Shown piece by piece: positions 13,561 to 25,327 of a DNA stretch of 55,000 nt (position 1 is its first letter; every line of letters starts with the position of its first letter). The notes beneath the pieces are model-generated. The model was not told where the DNA came from, searched no databases, and saw only the letters and a program-made list of their open reading frames with translations. The translations under genes and the position numbers were made by a program. Where the stretch lies: the NCBI GenBank assembly GCA_009760855.2, contig WPIO01000098.1, forward strand, positions 1 to 55,000, read 5' to 3'. This stretch comes from Cristatella mucedo (Eukaryota > Bryozoa > Phylactolaemata > Cristatellidae).

Positions 13561-14213
13561 GTCGACCAAACATCTGCTGAATAAGACAAGCCGGAAGAAA
13601 TACTGTTAGTGGTACTTCGTCCATAAGTAGCTGCAACGTATACTGGGGAAAAGTCATTGTGACTTCTAAAATATGGCTGTGAAACGACAGATCCCTCATT
13701 TGGCATCAGAGAATGTGCAATCTGATGATGGAAAGAAGATGCGACTGAAACACCCGAATGCTGATTGACCGCCTCTTTTTTCGAAAGTAGCAGCAGCTGC
13801 CCGCGAAGCGTCACAAAACTCGTTGGCAGCTGAAGCAGTACCACGTTTCACCCAGCAGAGTGGCAGTGGCAGCCACGTTGCAAATCCTGACTAGAAAGCA
13901 CTCTGTAACACCAAGCAAGGAGGATTCGCAAATCGACCCATCAGGTAGACGTTGTGGCTAATTTTATTGACCAGGTGGCGATTTGAGAAGTGCTGTGGTA
14001 CTTAACTGTGGCAGCAGCTGTAGAGTAAGCCGCGATGGACCCTTTGGCAGTAGAGGACTCGGTGGAGGTGCCAATGGTAGGTGACGAGGCTGAATCACAA
14101 AATCGGCTGCCTCTTCCAATGCATGAATGGAAGGAAGGGTTTTACATGCCGTTACGGCAGACCGTAAGAGCCTAATAGGAGCTGAGACTGAAAACTATGA
14201 AACTGCTAGCAAA
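13561..14213. repeat. D unit deleted between two CAG-containing sites
   Basis: A 653 bp unit. Just after the anchor at 13782 the sequence GAAAGTAGCAG joins CAGCTGCCCGCGAAGC. About 190 bp are missing, including the CAG/CAA tract and the GCCGACGGTCGGC palindrome. Both parental sites contain AGCAG, so the junction has microhomology. Confidence 0.85.
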
Positions 14214-14962
14214 GTTGACCTAACAGCAGCTGATTAAGACACGCCGGAAGAAATACTGTTAGTGGTACTTCGCCTATCACTAGCTGCAACGTATACTGGG
14301 GAAAAGTCATTGTGACTTGTAAATTATGGCTGTAACACGACAGATTAGTCATTTGGCATCAGAGAATGTGCAATCTGATGTTTGAAAGATGATTCGACTA
14401 CAACAGCTGAGAGCTGATAGACAACTTCTTTTTTCGAAAGTAGCAAAGTCACTTTCACAGTAAAGAAGGTGTACAGCAACAACAGAAGCTGGAACAGCAG
14501 CAAAGCACCCACAGGTTTTGGCCGACGGTCTGAAGAATACCCCTCAGCAGCTGCAAAGCCAGCTTCGCAAAACTTGTTGGCAGCTGCAGGAGTGCCTCGT
14601 TTGACCCAGCAGAGTGGCAGTGGCAGCCACGTTGCAAATCGTGGCTAGAAAGCACTTTGTGGCTGCAAGGAGGATTCGAAAATTGACCCATCGAGCAGAT
14701 GCTGCGTCTAATTTTACGGACCACGAGGCAAGTTGAGAAGTGCTGCAAGATTTAACAGTAGTAATTGCAATGCAGGCAGCTGAGAAAGGCCCTTCGTCGG
14801 TGAAGGACTCGGTAGAGGAGCCAATGGTGGGTGACGAGGCAGAATCACAAAATCGGCTGCCTCTTCCAATGCATGAATGGAACCAAGGGTTTCACCAGAC
14901 GATACAGCAGACCATAAGGGCTTATAGGAGGTGAGACTGAATAGTATTAAACTTCTAGGGCA
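14214..14962. repeat. B unit deleted from within the CAG tract
   Basis: A 749 bp unit. At about 14497 the tract sequence GGAACAGCAGC joins AAAGCACCCACAGG, removing the end of the tract and the block with CCAGGCTGGAGAACATG. Its palindrome reads GACGGTCTGAAG, so the right arm is also mutated. The downstream half is a near copy of 18,570-19,017. Confidence 0.85.
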
Positions 14963-17514
14963 GTCGACCTAACAGCCGCTGATTAAGATAAGCTGGTGGA
15001 AATACTGTAAGTGGTACTTCGTCTATCAGTAGCTGCAGCGTATGTCGCTAAGAAGTCATTCTGACTTATAAAAACTGGTTGTGACACGACAGATCACGCA
15101 TTTGGCATCACAGAATGTGCAATCTGATGTTGTAAAGATGATGCGACTCAAACAGCCAAATGCTGACTGACTGCCTCTTTTTCGAAAGTATCTTTAGTCA
15201 CTTTCACACTAAAGAAGGTGTTAAGCAACAACAGAAGTTGCAACAGTAGCAACAACAGCAGCAACAGCATCAGCAGCAGCAACAACAGCAACAGCAGCAA
15301 CAGTGCCAGCTCTCAGAATAGCGAAATTCCCGGATACAAAACATGCGGATATTAGACGAAGCACCCACATGTTTTGACCGACGGTCGGCAGCAGACCCAT
15401 TAGCAGCTGCCCGGGAAGCTTCACAAAACTCGTTGGCAGTTGAAGCAGTACCTCGTTTCACCCAGCAGTATGGCAGGTGCAGCCACGTTGCAAATCGTGA
15501 CTAGAAAGCACTTTGTAACACCAAGCAAGGAGGATTCGCAAATCGACTCATCAGGTAGATGTTGTGGCTAATTTTATGGACCAGGAGACGATTTGAGAAG
15601 TGCTGTGGTACTTTACTGTGGCAGCGGCTGTAGAGAAAGCCTTGATGGGCCCTTTGGCGGTGGAGGAATCGGTGATGGTGCCAATGCTAGATGACGACGC
15701 CGAATCTCAAAATCGGCTGCCCATTCCAACGCATGAATGGTACCGAGGGTTTTGCCAGACGATACGGCAGATTGATAGGGCCTTGTAGGAGCTGCGACTG
15801 AAACTAAGACACTGCTGGTACAGTCGACGAAACAGCTGCTGATTAAGACAAGCCGGTAGAAATACTGTAAGTGGTTCGTCGTCTATCCGTAGTTGCAACT
15901 GATACTGCGAAAACGTCCCAATGACATATGAAAAGTGGTTGTGAGACTCAAGATCACTTATTCGACGTCAGAAAATGTGGGATCCGATTCTGGAAAGATT
16001 ATGCCGCTGATACAGCTAACAGCTTAGTGACCGACTCTTTTTTCGAAAGTAGCAAAGTCACTTTCACACCAAAGCAGGTGTACAGCAACAACAGAAGCAG
16101 CAACAGCAGCAACAGCAGTCACAGCAGCAACAGCAGTAACAGCAGCCACTCTGACAGTATCGATTGTCCCGGCTACAGAACACGCGGATATGGCCGAAAA
16201 CACGCACATATTGAGGCCACCGGTCGGCAAAAGACCCCTTACCAGCGGCCCCAGCAGCTTCACCAAACTCGTTGAATGCTGCAGCAGCGGCCTCAATTCA
16301 CCCGGCAGAGTGGCAGTGGCAGCCACGTTGCAAATCTGACTAGAAAGCACTTTGTAACACCAAGCATGGAGAATTCACAAATCGCCCCTTCAGGTAGACG
16401 TTGTGGCTAATTTTATTGACCAGGTGGCGATTTGAGAAGTGCTGTGGTACTTAACTGTGGCAGCAGCTGTAGAGTAAGCCGCGATGGACCCTTTGGCAGT
16501 AGAGGACTCGGTGGAGGTGCCAATGGTAGGTGACGAGGCTGAATCACAAAATCGGCTGCCTCTTCCAATGCATGAATGGAACCAAGGGTTTCACCAGACG
16601 ATACAGCAGACCATAAGGGCTTGTAGGAGGTGAGACTCAATAGTAATAAACTTCTAGGGCAGTCAACCTAACAGCTGCTGATTAAGATAAGCTGCTGGAA
16701 ATATTGTAAGTGGTACTTCGTCTATCAGTAACTGCAGCGTATGTCGCTAAGAAGTCATTCTGACTTATAAAAACTGGTTGTGACACGACAGATCACGCAT
16801 TTGGCATCACAGAATGTGCAATCTGATGTTGTAAAGATGATGCGACTGAAACCGCCAAATGCTGACTGACTGCCTCTTTTTTCGAAAGTATCTTTAGTCA
16901 CTTTCACACTAAAGAAGGTGTAAAGCAGCAACAGAAGTTGCAACAGTAGCAACAACAGCAGCAACAGCAGCAACAGCAGCAACAGCAGCAACAGTGCCAG
17001 CTCTCAGAATAGCGAAATTCCCGGATACAAAACATGCGGATATTAAACGAAGCACCCATAGGTTTTTGCCGACGGTCGGCAGCAGACCCATTAGCAGCTG
17101 CCCGGGAAGCTTCACAAAACTCGTTGGCAGCTGAAGCAGTACCTCGTTTCACCCAGCAGAGTGGCAGTGGCAGCCACGTTGCAAATCGTGACTAGAAAGC
17201 TCTTTGCAACACCAAGCAAGAAGGATTTGCAAATCGCTCGTTCAGGTAGACGTTGTGGCTAACTTTATCGATAAGGTGGCGATTTGAGAAGTGCTGTGGT
17301 ACTTAACTGTGGCAGCGGCTGTAGAGAAAACCGTGATGGACCCTTTGGCAGTGGAGGACTCGGTAGAGGTGCCAATGGTAGGTGACGAGGCTGAATCACA
17401 AAATCGGCTGCCTCTTCCAATGCATGAAAGGAACCAAGGGTTTCACATGACGATACGGCAGACCATTAGGGGCTTGTAGGAGGTAAGACTCAATACTAAG
17501 ACACTGCTAGCACA

Positions 17515-18203
17515 GTCGACCAAACAGCTGCTGAATAAGACAAGCCGGAAGAAATACTGTTAGTGGTACTTCGTCCATCAGTAGCTGCAACGTATACTGG
17601 GGAAAAGTCATTGTGACTTCTGAAATATGGCTGTGACACGACGGATCAGTCATTTGGCATCAGAGAATGTGCAACCTGCTGTTGGAAAGATGATGCGACT
17701 GAAACAGGCAAATGCTTATTGACCGCCTCTTTTTTCGAAAGTAGCAAAGTCACTTTCACACTAAAGAAGGTTTAAAGCAGCAATAGAAGTTGCAACAGCA
17801 GCAACAGCAGCAGCAACAGCAGCAACAGAAGCACCGTTTCACCCAGCAGAGTGGCAGTGGCAGCCACGTTGCAAATCTGACTAGAAAGCACTTTGTAACA
17901 CCAAGCATGGAGAATTCACAAATCGCCCCTTCAGGTAGACGTTGTGGCTAATTTTATTGACCAGGTGGCGATTTGAGAAGTGCTGTGGTACTTAACTGTG
18001 GCAGTGGCTGTAGAGAAAGCCGTGATGGACCCTTTGTCAGTGGAGGACTCGGTAGAGGTGCCAATGGTAGGTGACGAGGCTGAATCACAAAATCGGCTGC
18101 CTCTTCATATGCATGAATGGAACCAAGGGTTTCACATGACGATACGGCAGACCATAAGGGCCTTGTAGGAGCTGAGACTGAAAACTATGAAACTGCTAGC
18201 AAA
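17515..18203. repeat. D unit deleted next to the CAG tract
   Basis: A 689 bp unit. At about 17834 the end of the tract, CAACAGAAGCACC, joins GTTTCACCCAGCAGAG. The deletion of about 150 bp removes the GCCGACGGTCGGC palindrome and starts within about 12 bases of the CAG tract. Confidence 0.85.
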
Positions 18204-19860
18204 TTCGACCTAACAGCGGCTGATTAAGACAAGATGGAAGAAATACTGTTAGTGGTACTTCGTCTATCAGTAGCTGCAACGTATACTGGGCAAAAGTCAT
18301 TGTGACTTGTAAAATATGGCTGTGACACGACAGATCAGTCATTTGGCATCAGAGAATGTGCAATCTGATGTTTGAAAGATGATTTGACTAAAACAGCCGA
18401 GAGCTGATGGACAACTTCTTTTTTCGAAAGTAGCAAAGTCAGTTTCACAGTAAAGAAGGTGTACAGCAACAACAGAAGCAGCAACAGCAGCACCAGTAAC
18501 ACCAGCGACTCTGACAGCATCGAATGTCCAGGCTGGAGAACATGCGGATATGGCAGAAAGCACCCACAGGTTTTGGCCGACGGTCGGAAGAATACCCCTC
18601 AGCAGCTGCAAAGCCAGCTTCGCAAAACATGTTGGCAGCTGCAGCAGTGCCTCGTTTGACCGAGCAGAGTGGCAGTGGCAGCCACGTTGCAAATCGTGGC
18701 TACAAAGCACTTTGTGGCTGCAAGGAGGATTCGAAAATTGACCCATCGAGCAGATGCTGCGTCTAATTTTACGGACCACGAGGCAAGTTGAGAAGTGCTG
18801 CAAGATTTAACAGTAGTAATTGCAATGCAGGCAGCTGAGAAAGGCCCTTCGTCGGTGAAGGACTCGGTAGAGGAGCCAATGGTGGGTGACGAGGCAGAAT
18901 CACAAAATCGGCTGCCTCTTCCAATGCATGAATGGAACCAAGGGTTTCACCAGACGATACAGCAGACCATAAGGGCTTATAGGAGGTGAGACTGAATAGT
19001 ATTAAACTTCTAGGGCAGTCGACCTAACAGCCGCTGATTAAGATAAGCTGGTGGAAATACTGTAAGTGGTACTTCGTCTATCAGTAGCTGCAGCGTATGT
19101 CACTAAGAAGTCATTCTGACTTATAAAAACTGGTTGTGACACGACAGATCACGCATTTGGCATCACAGAATGTGCAATCTGATGTTGTAAAGATGATGCG
19201 ACTCAAACAGCCAAATGCTGACTGACTGCCTCTTTTTCGAAAGTATCTTTAGTCACTTTCACACTAAAGAAGGTGTTAAGCAACAACAGAAGTTGCAACA
19301 GTAGCAACAACAGCAGCAACAGCAGCAACAGCAGCAACAGTGCCAGCTCTCAGAATAGCGAAATTCCCGGATACAAAACATGCGGATATTAAACGAAGCA
19401 CCCACAGGTTTTGGCCGACGGTCGGCAGCAGACCCATTAGCAGCTGCACGGGAAGCTTCACAAAACTCGTTGGCAGCTGAAGCAGTAACTCGTTTCACCC
19501 AGCAGAGTGGCAGTGGCAGCCACGTTGCAAATCGTGACTAGAAAGCACTTTGTAACACCAAGCAAGGAGGATTTGCAAATCGCTCGTTCAGGTAGACGTT
19601 GTGGCTAACTTTATGGATCCGGTGGCGATTTGAGAAGTGCTGTGGTACTTAACTGTGGCAGTGGCTGTAGAGAAAGCCGTGATGGACCCTTTGTCAGTGG
19701 AGGACTCGGTAGAGGTGCCAATGGTAGGTGACGAGGCTGAATCACAAAATCGGCTGCCTCTTCATATGCATGAATGGAACCAAGGGTTTCACATGACGAT
19801 ACGGCAGACCATAAGGGCCTTGTAGGAGCTGAGACTGAAAACTATGAAACTGCTAGCAAA

Positions 19861-20440
19861 TTCGACCTAACAGCGGCTGATTAAGACAAGATGGAAGAAA
19901 TACTGTTAGTGGTACTTCGTCTATCAGTAGCTGCAACGTATACTGGGCAAAAGTCATTGTGACTTGTAAAATATGGCTGTGACACGACAGATCAGTCATT
20001 TGGCATCAGAGAATGTGCAATCTGATGTTTGAAAGATGATTTGACTAAAACAGCCGAGAGCTGATGGACAACTTCTTTTTTCGAAAGTAGCAAAGTCACT
20101 TTCACAGTAAAGAAGGTGTACAGCAACAACAGAAGCAGCAACAGCACAGCAGTCACAGCACAACAGCACAGCAAGCCACTCTGACAGTATCGAATGTCCC
20201 GGCTGGAGAACATGCGGATATGGCAGAAAGCACCCACAGGTTTTGGCCGACGGTCGGAAGAAGACCCCTTAGCAGCTGCAAAGCAGCTTCGCAAGGTGCC
20301 AATGGTGGGTGACGAGGCAGAATCACAAAATCGGCTGCCTCTTCCAATGCATGAATGGAACCAAGGGTTTCACCAGACGATACAGCAGACCATAAGGGCT
20401 TATAGGAGGTGAGACTGAATAGTATTAAACTTCTAGGGCA
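19861..20440. repeat. Shortest B unit, mosaic CAG tract and large deletion
   Basis: A 580 bp unit. Its CAG region (about 20119-20170) resembles the C-type tract (GTCACAGC, AGCCACTCTGACAG) but with several single bases missing, as in GCACAGC and GCAAGCC. At about 20294 CTTCGCAAG joins GTGCCAATGGTGGGTGACG, deleting about 260 bp. Either a recombination mosaic or local assembly error would explain it. Confidence 0.8.
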
Positions 20441-22992
20441 GTCGACCTAACAGCCGCTGATTAAGATAAGCTGGTGGAAATACTGTAAGTGGTACTTCGT
20501 CTATCAGTAGCTGCAGCGTATGTCACTAAGAAGTCATTCTGACTTATAAAAACTGGTTGTGACACGACAGATCACGCATTTGGCATCACAGAATGTGCAA
20601 TCTGATGTTGTAAAGATGATGCGACTCAAACAGCCAAATGCTGACTGACTGCCTCTTTTTCGAAAGTATCTTTAGTCACTTTCACACTAAAGAAGGTGTT
20701 AAGCAACAACAGAAGTTGCAACAGTAGCAACAACAGCAGCAACAGCAGCAACAGCAGCAACAGCAGCAACAGTGCCAGCTCTCAGAATAGCGAAATTCCC
20801 GGATACAAAACATGCGGATATTAAACGAAGCACCCACAGGTTTTGGCCGACGGTCGGCAGCAGACCCATTAGCAGCTGCACGGGAAGCTTCACAAAACTC
20901 GTTGGCAGCTGAAGCAGTACCTCGTTTCACCCAGCAGAGTGGCAGTGGCAACCACGTTGCAAATCGTGACGAGAAAGCACTTTGTACCACCAAGCAAGGA
21001 GGGTTCGCAAATCGCCCGTTCAGGTAGACGTTGTGGCTAACTTTATCGATCAGGTGGCGATTTGAGAAGTGCTGTGGTACTTAACTGTGGCAGTGGCTGT
21101 AGAGAAAGCTGTGATGGACCCTTTGGCAGTGGAGGACTCGGTAGAGGTGCCAATGGTAGGTGACGAGGCTGAATCACAACATCGGCCGCCTCTTCCAATG
21201 CATGAAAGGAACCGAGGGTTTCACATGAAGATACGGCAGACCATTAGGGGCTTGTAGGAGGTAAGACTCAATACTAAGACACTGCTAGCACAGTCGACCA
21301 AACATCTGCTGAATAAGACAAGCCGGTAGAAATACTCTTAGTGGTACTTAGTCCATAAGTAGCTGCAACGTATACTGGGGAAAAGTCATCGTGACTTCTA
21401 AAATATGGCTGTGACACGACAGATCCCTCATTTGGCATCAGAGAATGTGCAATCTGATGATGGAAAGAAGATGCGACTGAAACAGCCGAATGCTGATTGA
21501 ACGCCTCTTTTTTCGAAAGTAGCAAAGTCACTTTCACACCAAAGGAGGTGTACATCAACAACAGAAGATGTAACAGCAGCAACAGCAGTCACAGCAGCAA
21601 CAGCAGTAACAGCAGCCACTCTGACAGTATCGATTATCCCGGCTACAGAACACGCGGATATGGCCGGAAACACGCACATATAGAGGCCGACGGTCGGCAA
21701 AAGACCCCTTACCAGCGGCCCCAGCAGCTTCACCAAACTCGTTGAAAGCTGCAGCAGAGGCCTCAATTCACCCGGCAAAGTGGCAGTGGCAGCCACGTTG
21801 CAAATCTGACTAGAAAGCACTTTGTAACACCAATCAAGGAGATTACACAAATCGCCCCTTCAGGTAGACGTTGTGGCTAATTTTATCGACCAGGTGGCGA
21901 TTTGAGAAGTGCTGTGGTACTTAACTGTGGCAGTGGCTGTAGAGTAAGCCGTGATGGACCCTTTGGCAGTGGAGGACTCGGTGGAGGTGCCAATGGTAGG
22001 TGACGAGGCTGAATCACAAAATCGGCTGCCTCTTCCAATGCATGAATGGAACCAAGGGTTTCACATGACGATACGGCACACCATAAGGGCCTTGTAGGAG
22101 CTGAGACTGAAAACTATGAAACTGCTAGCAATGTCGACCTAACAGCAGCTGATTAAGACAAGCCGGAAGAAATACTGTTAGTGGTACTTCGTCATTCAGT
22201 AGCTGCAACGTATACTGGGCAAAAGTCATTGTGACTTATAAAAACTGGTTGTGACACGACAGATCACGCGTTTGGCATCACAGAATGTGCAATCCGATGT
22301 TGTAAAGATGATGCGATTCAAACAGCCAAATGCTGACTGACTGCCTCTTTTTCGAAAGTATCTTTAGTCAGTTTCACACTTAAGAAGGTGTAAAGCAACA
22401 ACAGAAGTTGCAACAGTAGCAACAACAGCAGCAACAGCATCAGCAGCAGCAACAACAGCAACAGCAGCAACAGTGCAAGCTCTCAGAATGGCGAATTTCC
22501 CGGCTACAAAACATGCGGATATTGAACGAAGCACCCACAGGTTTTGGCCGACGGTCGGCAGCAGACCCATTAGCAGTTGCCCGGGAAGCTTCACAAAACT
22601 CGTTGGCAACTGAAGCAGTACCACGTTTCACCCAGCAGAGTGGCAGTGGCAGCCACGTTGCAAATCGTGACTGGAATGCACTCTGTAACAGCAAGCAAGG
22701 AGGATTCGCAAATCGACTCATCAGGTAGATGTTGTGGCTAATTTTATGGACCAGGAGACGATTTGAGAAGTGCTGTGGTACTTTGCTGTGGCACCGGCTG
22801 TAGAGAAAGCCTTGATGGGCCCTTTGGCGGTGGAGGAATTGGTGATGGTGCCAATGCTAGATGACGACGCCGAATCTCAAAATCGGCTGCCTATTCCAGC
22901 GCATGAATGGTAACGAGGGTTTTGCCAGACGATGCATCAGATTGATAGGGCCTTGTAGGAGCTGAGACTGAAACTAAGACACTGCTGGTACA

Positions 22993-23635
22993 GTCGAGGA
23001 AACAGCTGCTGATTAAGACAAGCTGGTAGAAATACTGTAAGTGGTACGTCGTCTATCCGTAGTTGTAACAACAGAAGTTGCAACAGTAGCAACAACAGCA
23101 GCAACAGCAGCAACAGTGCCAGCTCTCAGAATAGCGAAATTCCCGGATACAAAACATGCGGATATTAAACGAAGCACCCACTGGTTTTGGCCGACGGTCG
23201 GCAGCAGACCCATTAGTAGCTGCACGGGAAGCTTCACAAAACTCGTTGGCAGCTGAAGCAGTACCTCGTTTCACCCAGCAGAGTGGCAGTGGCAGCCACG
23301 TTGCAAATCGTGACTAGAAAGCACTTTGTAACACCAAGCATGGAGGATTCGCAAATCGCTCGTTCAGGTGGACGTTGTGGCTAACTTTATTGATCAGGTG
23401 GCGATTTGAGAAGTGCTGTGGTAATTAACTGTGGCAGTGGTTGTAGAGAAAGCCGTGATGGACCCTTTGGCGGTGGAGGAATTGGTGATGGTGCCAATGC
23501 TAGATGACGACGCCGAATCTCAAAATCGGCTGCCTATTCCAGCGCATGAATGGTAACGAGGGTTTTGCCAGACGATACATCAGATTGATAGGGCCTTGTA
23601 GGAGCTGAGACTGAAACTAAGACACTGCTGATACA
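22993..23635. repeat. C/A mosaic unit deleted into the CAG tract
   Basis: A 643 bp unit. At about 23066 the C-type start CTATCCGTAGTTG joins AACAACAGAAGTTGCAAC, the A-type CAG tract. About 200 bp including the anchor are missing. The last part, with GCGCATGAATGGTAACGAGG, is nearly identical to the end of the preceding unit (22,871 onward), at an offset of 641 bp. Confidence 0.85.
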
Positions 23636-25327
23636 GTCGAGGAAACAGCTGCTGATTAAGACAAGCTGGTAGAAATACTTCAAGTGGTACGTCGTCTATC
23701 AGTAGCTGCAACTGATACTGGGAAAACGTCCCAATGACATCTGAAAAGGGGTTGTGAGACTCAAGATCACTTATTTGGCATCAGAAAATGTGGGATCCGA
23801 TTCTGGAAAGATTATGCCGCTGATACAGCCAGCAGCTTAGTGACCGACTCTTTTTTCGAAAGTAGCAAAGTCACTTTCACACCAAAGGAGGTGTACAGCA
23901 ACAACAGAAGCAGTAACAGCAGCAACAGCAGTCACAGCAGCAACAGCAGTAACAGCAACCACTCTGACAGTATCGATTATCCCGGCTACAGAACACGCGG
24001 ATATGGTCGAAAACTCGCACATATAGAGGCCGCCGGTCGGCAAAAGACCCCTTACCAGCGGCCCCAGCAGCTTCACCAAACTCGTTGAAAGCTGCAGCAG
24101 AGGCCTCAATTCACCCGGCAGAGTGGCAGTGGCAGCCACGTAACAAATCTGACTAGAAAGCACTTTGTAACACCAAGCAAGGGGAATTCACAAATCGCCT
24201 CTTGAGGTAGACGTTGTGGCAAATTTTATTGACCAGGTGGCGATTTGAGAAGTGCTGTGGTACTTCACTGTGGCAGCGGCTGTCGAGTAGGTCGTGATGG
24301 ACCCTTTGGCAGTGGAGGACTCGGTGGAGGTGCCAATGGTGGGTGACGAGGCAGAATCATAAAATCGGCTGCCTCTTTCAATGCATGAATGGAACCAAGG
24401 GTTTCACCAGACGGTACAGCAGACCTTAATGGCTTGTAGGAGGTGAGACTCAATAGTAATAAACTTCCAGGGCAGTCGACCTAACAGCTGCTGAATAAGA
24501 TAAGCTGGTGGAAATACTGTAAGTGGTACTTCGTCTATCAGTAGCTGCAGCGTATGTCGCTAAGAAGTCATTCTGACTTAGAAAAACTGGTTGCGACACG
24601 ACAGATCACGCATTTGGCATCACAGAATGTGCAATCTGATGTTATAAAGATGCTGCGACTGAAACAGCCAAATGCTGACTGACTGCCTCTTTTTTCGAAA
24701 GTATCTTTAGTCACTTTCACACTGAAGAAGGTGTAAAGCAGCAACAGAAGTTGCAACAGTAGCAACAACAGCAGCAACAGCAGCAACAGCAGCAACAGCA
24801 GCAACAGTGCCAGCTCTCAGAATAGCGAATTTCCCTGATACAAAACATGCGGATATTAAACGAAGCACTCATAGGTTTTGGCCGACGGTCGGCAGCAGAC
24901 CCATTAGCAGCTGCCCGGGAAGCTTCACAAAACTCGTTGACAGCTGAAGCAGTACCTCGTTTCACCCAGCAGAGTGGCAGTGGCAGCCACGTTGCAAATC
25001 GTGACAAGAAAGCACTTTGTAACACCAAGCAAGGAGGATTCGCAAATCGCCCGTTCCGGTAGACGTTGTGGCTAATTTTATCGGCCAGGTGGCGATTTGA
25101 GAAATGCTGTGGTAATTAACTGTGGCAGCGGCTGTAGAGAAAGCCGTGATGGACCCTTTGGCAGTGGAGGACTCGGTGGAGGTGCCAATGGTAGGTGACA
25201 AGGCTGAATCACAAAATCGGCTGCCTCTTCCAATGCATGAATGGAACCAAGGGTTTCACATGACGATACGGCAGACCGTAAGGGCCTTATAGGTACTGAG
25301 ACTGATAGCTAAGAAACTGCTAACACA

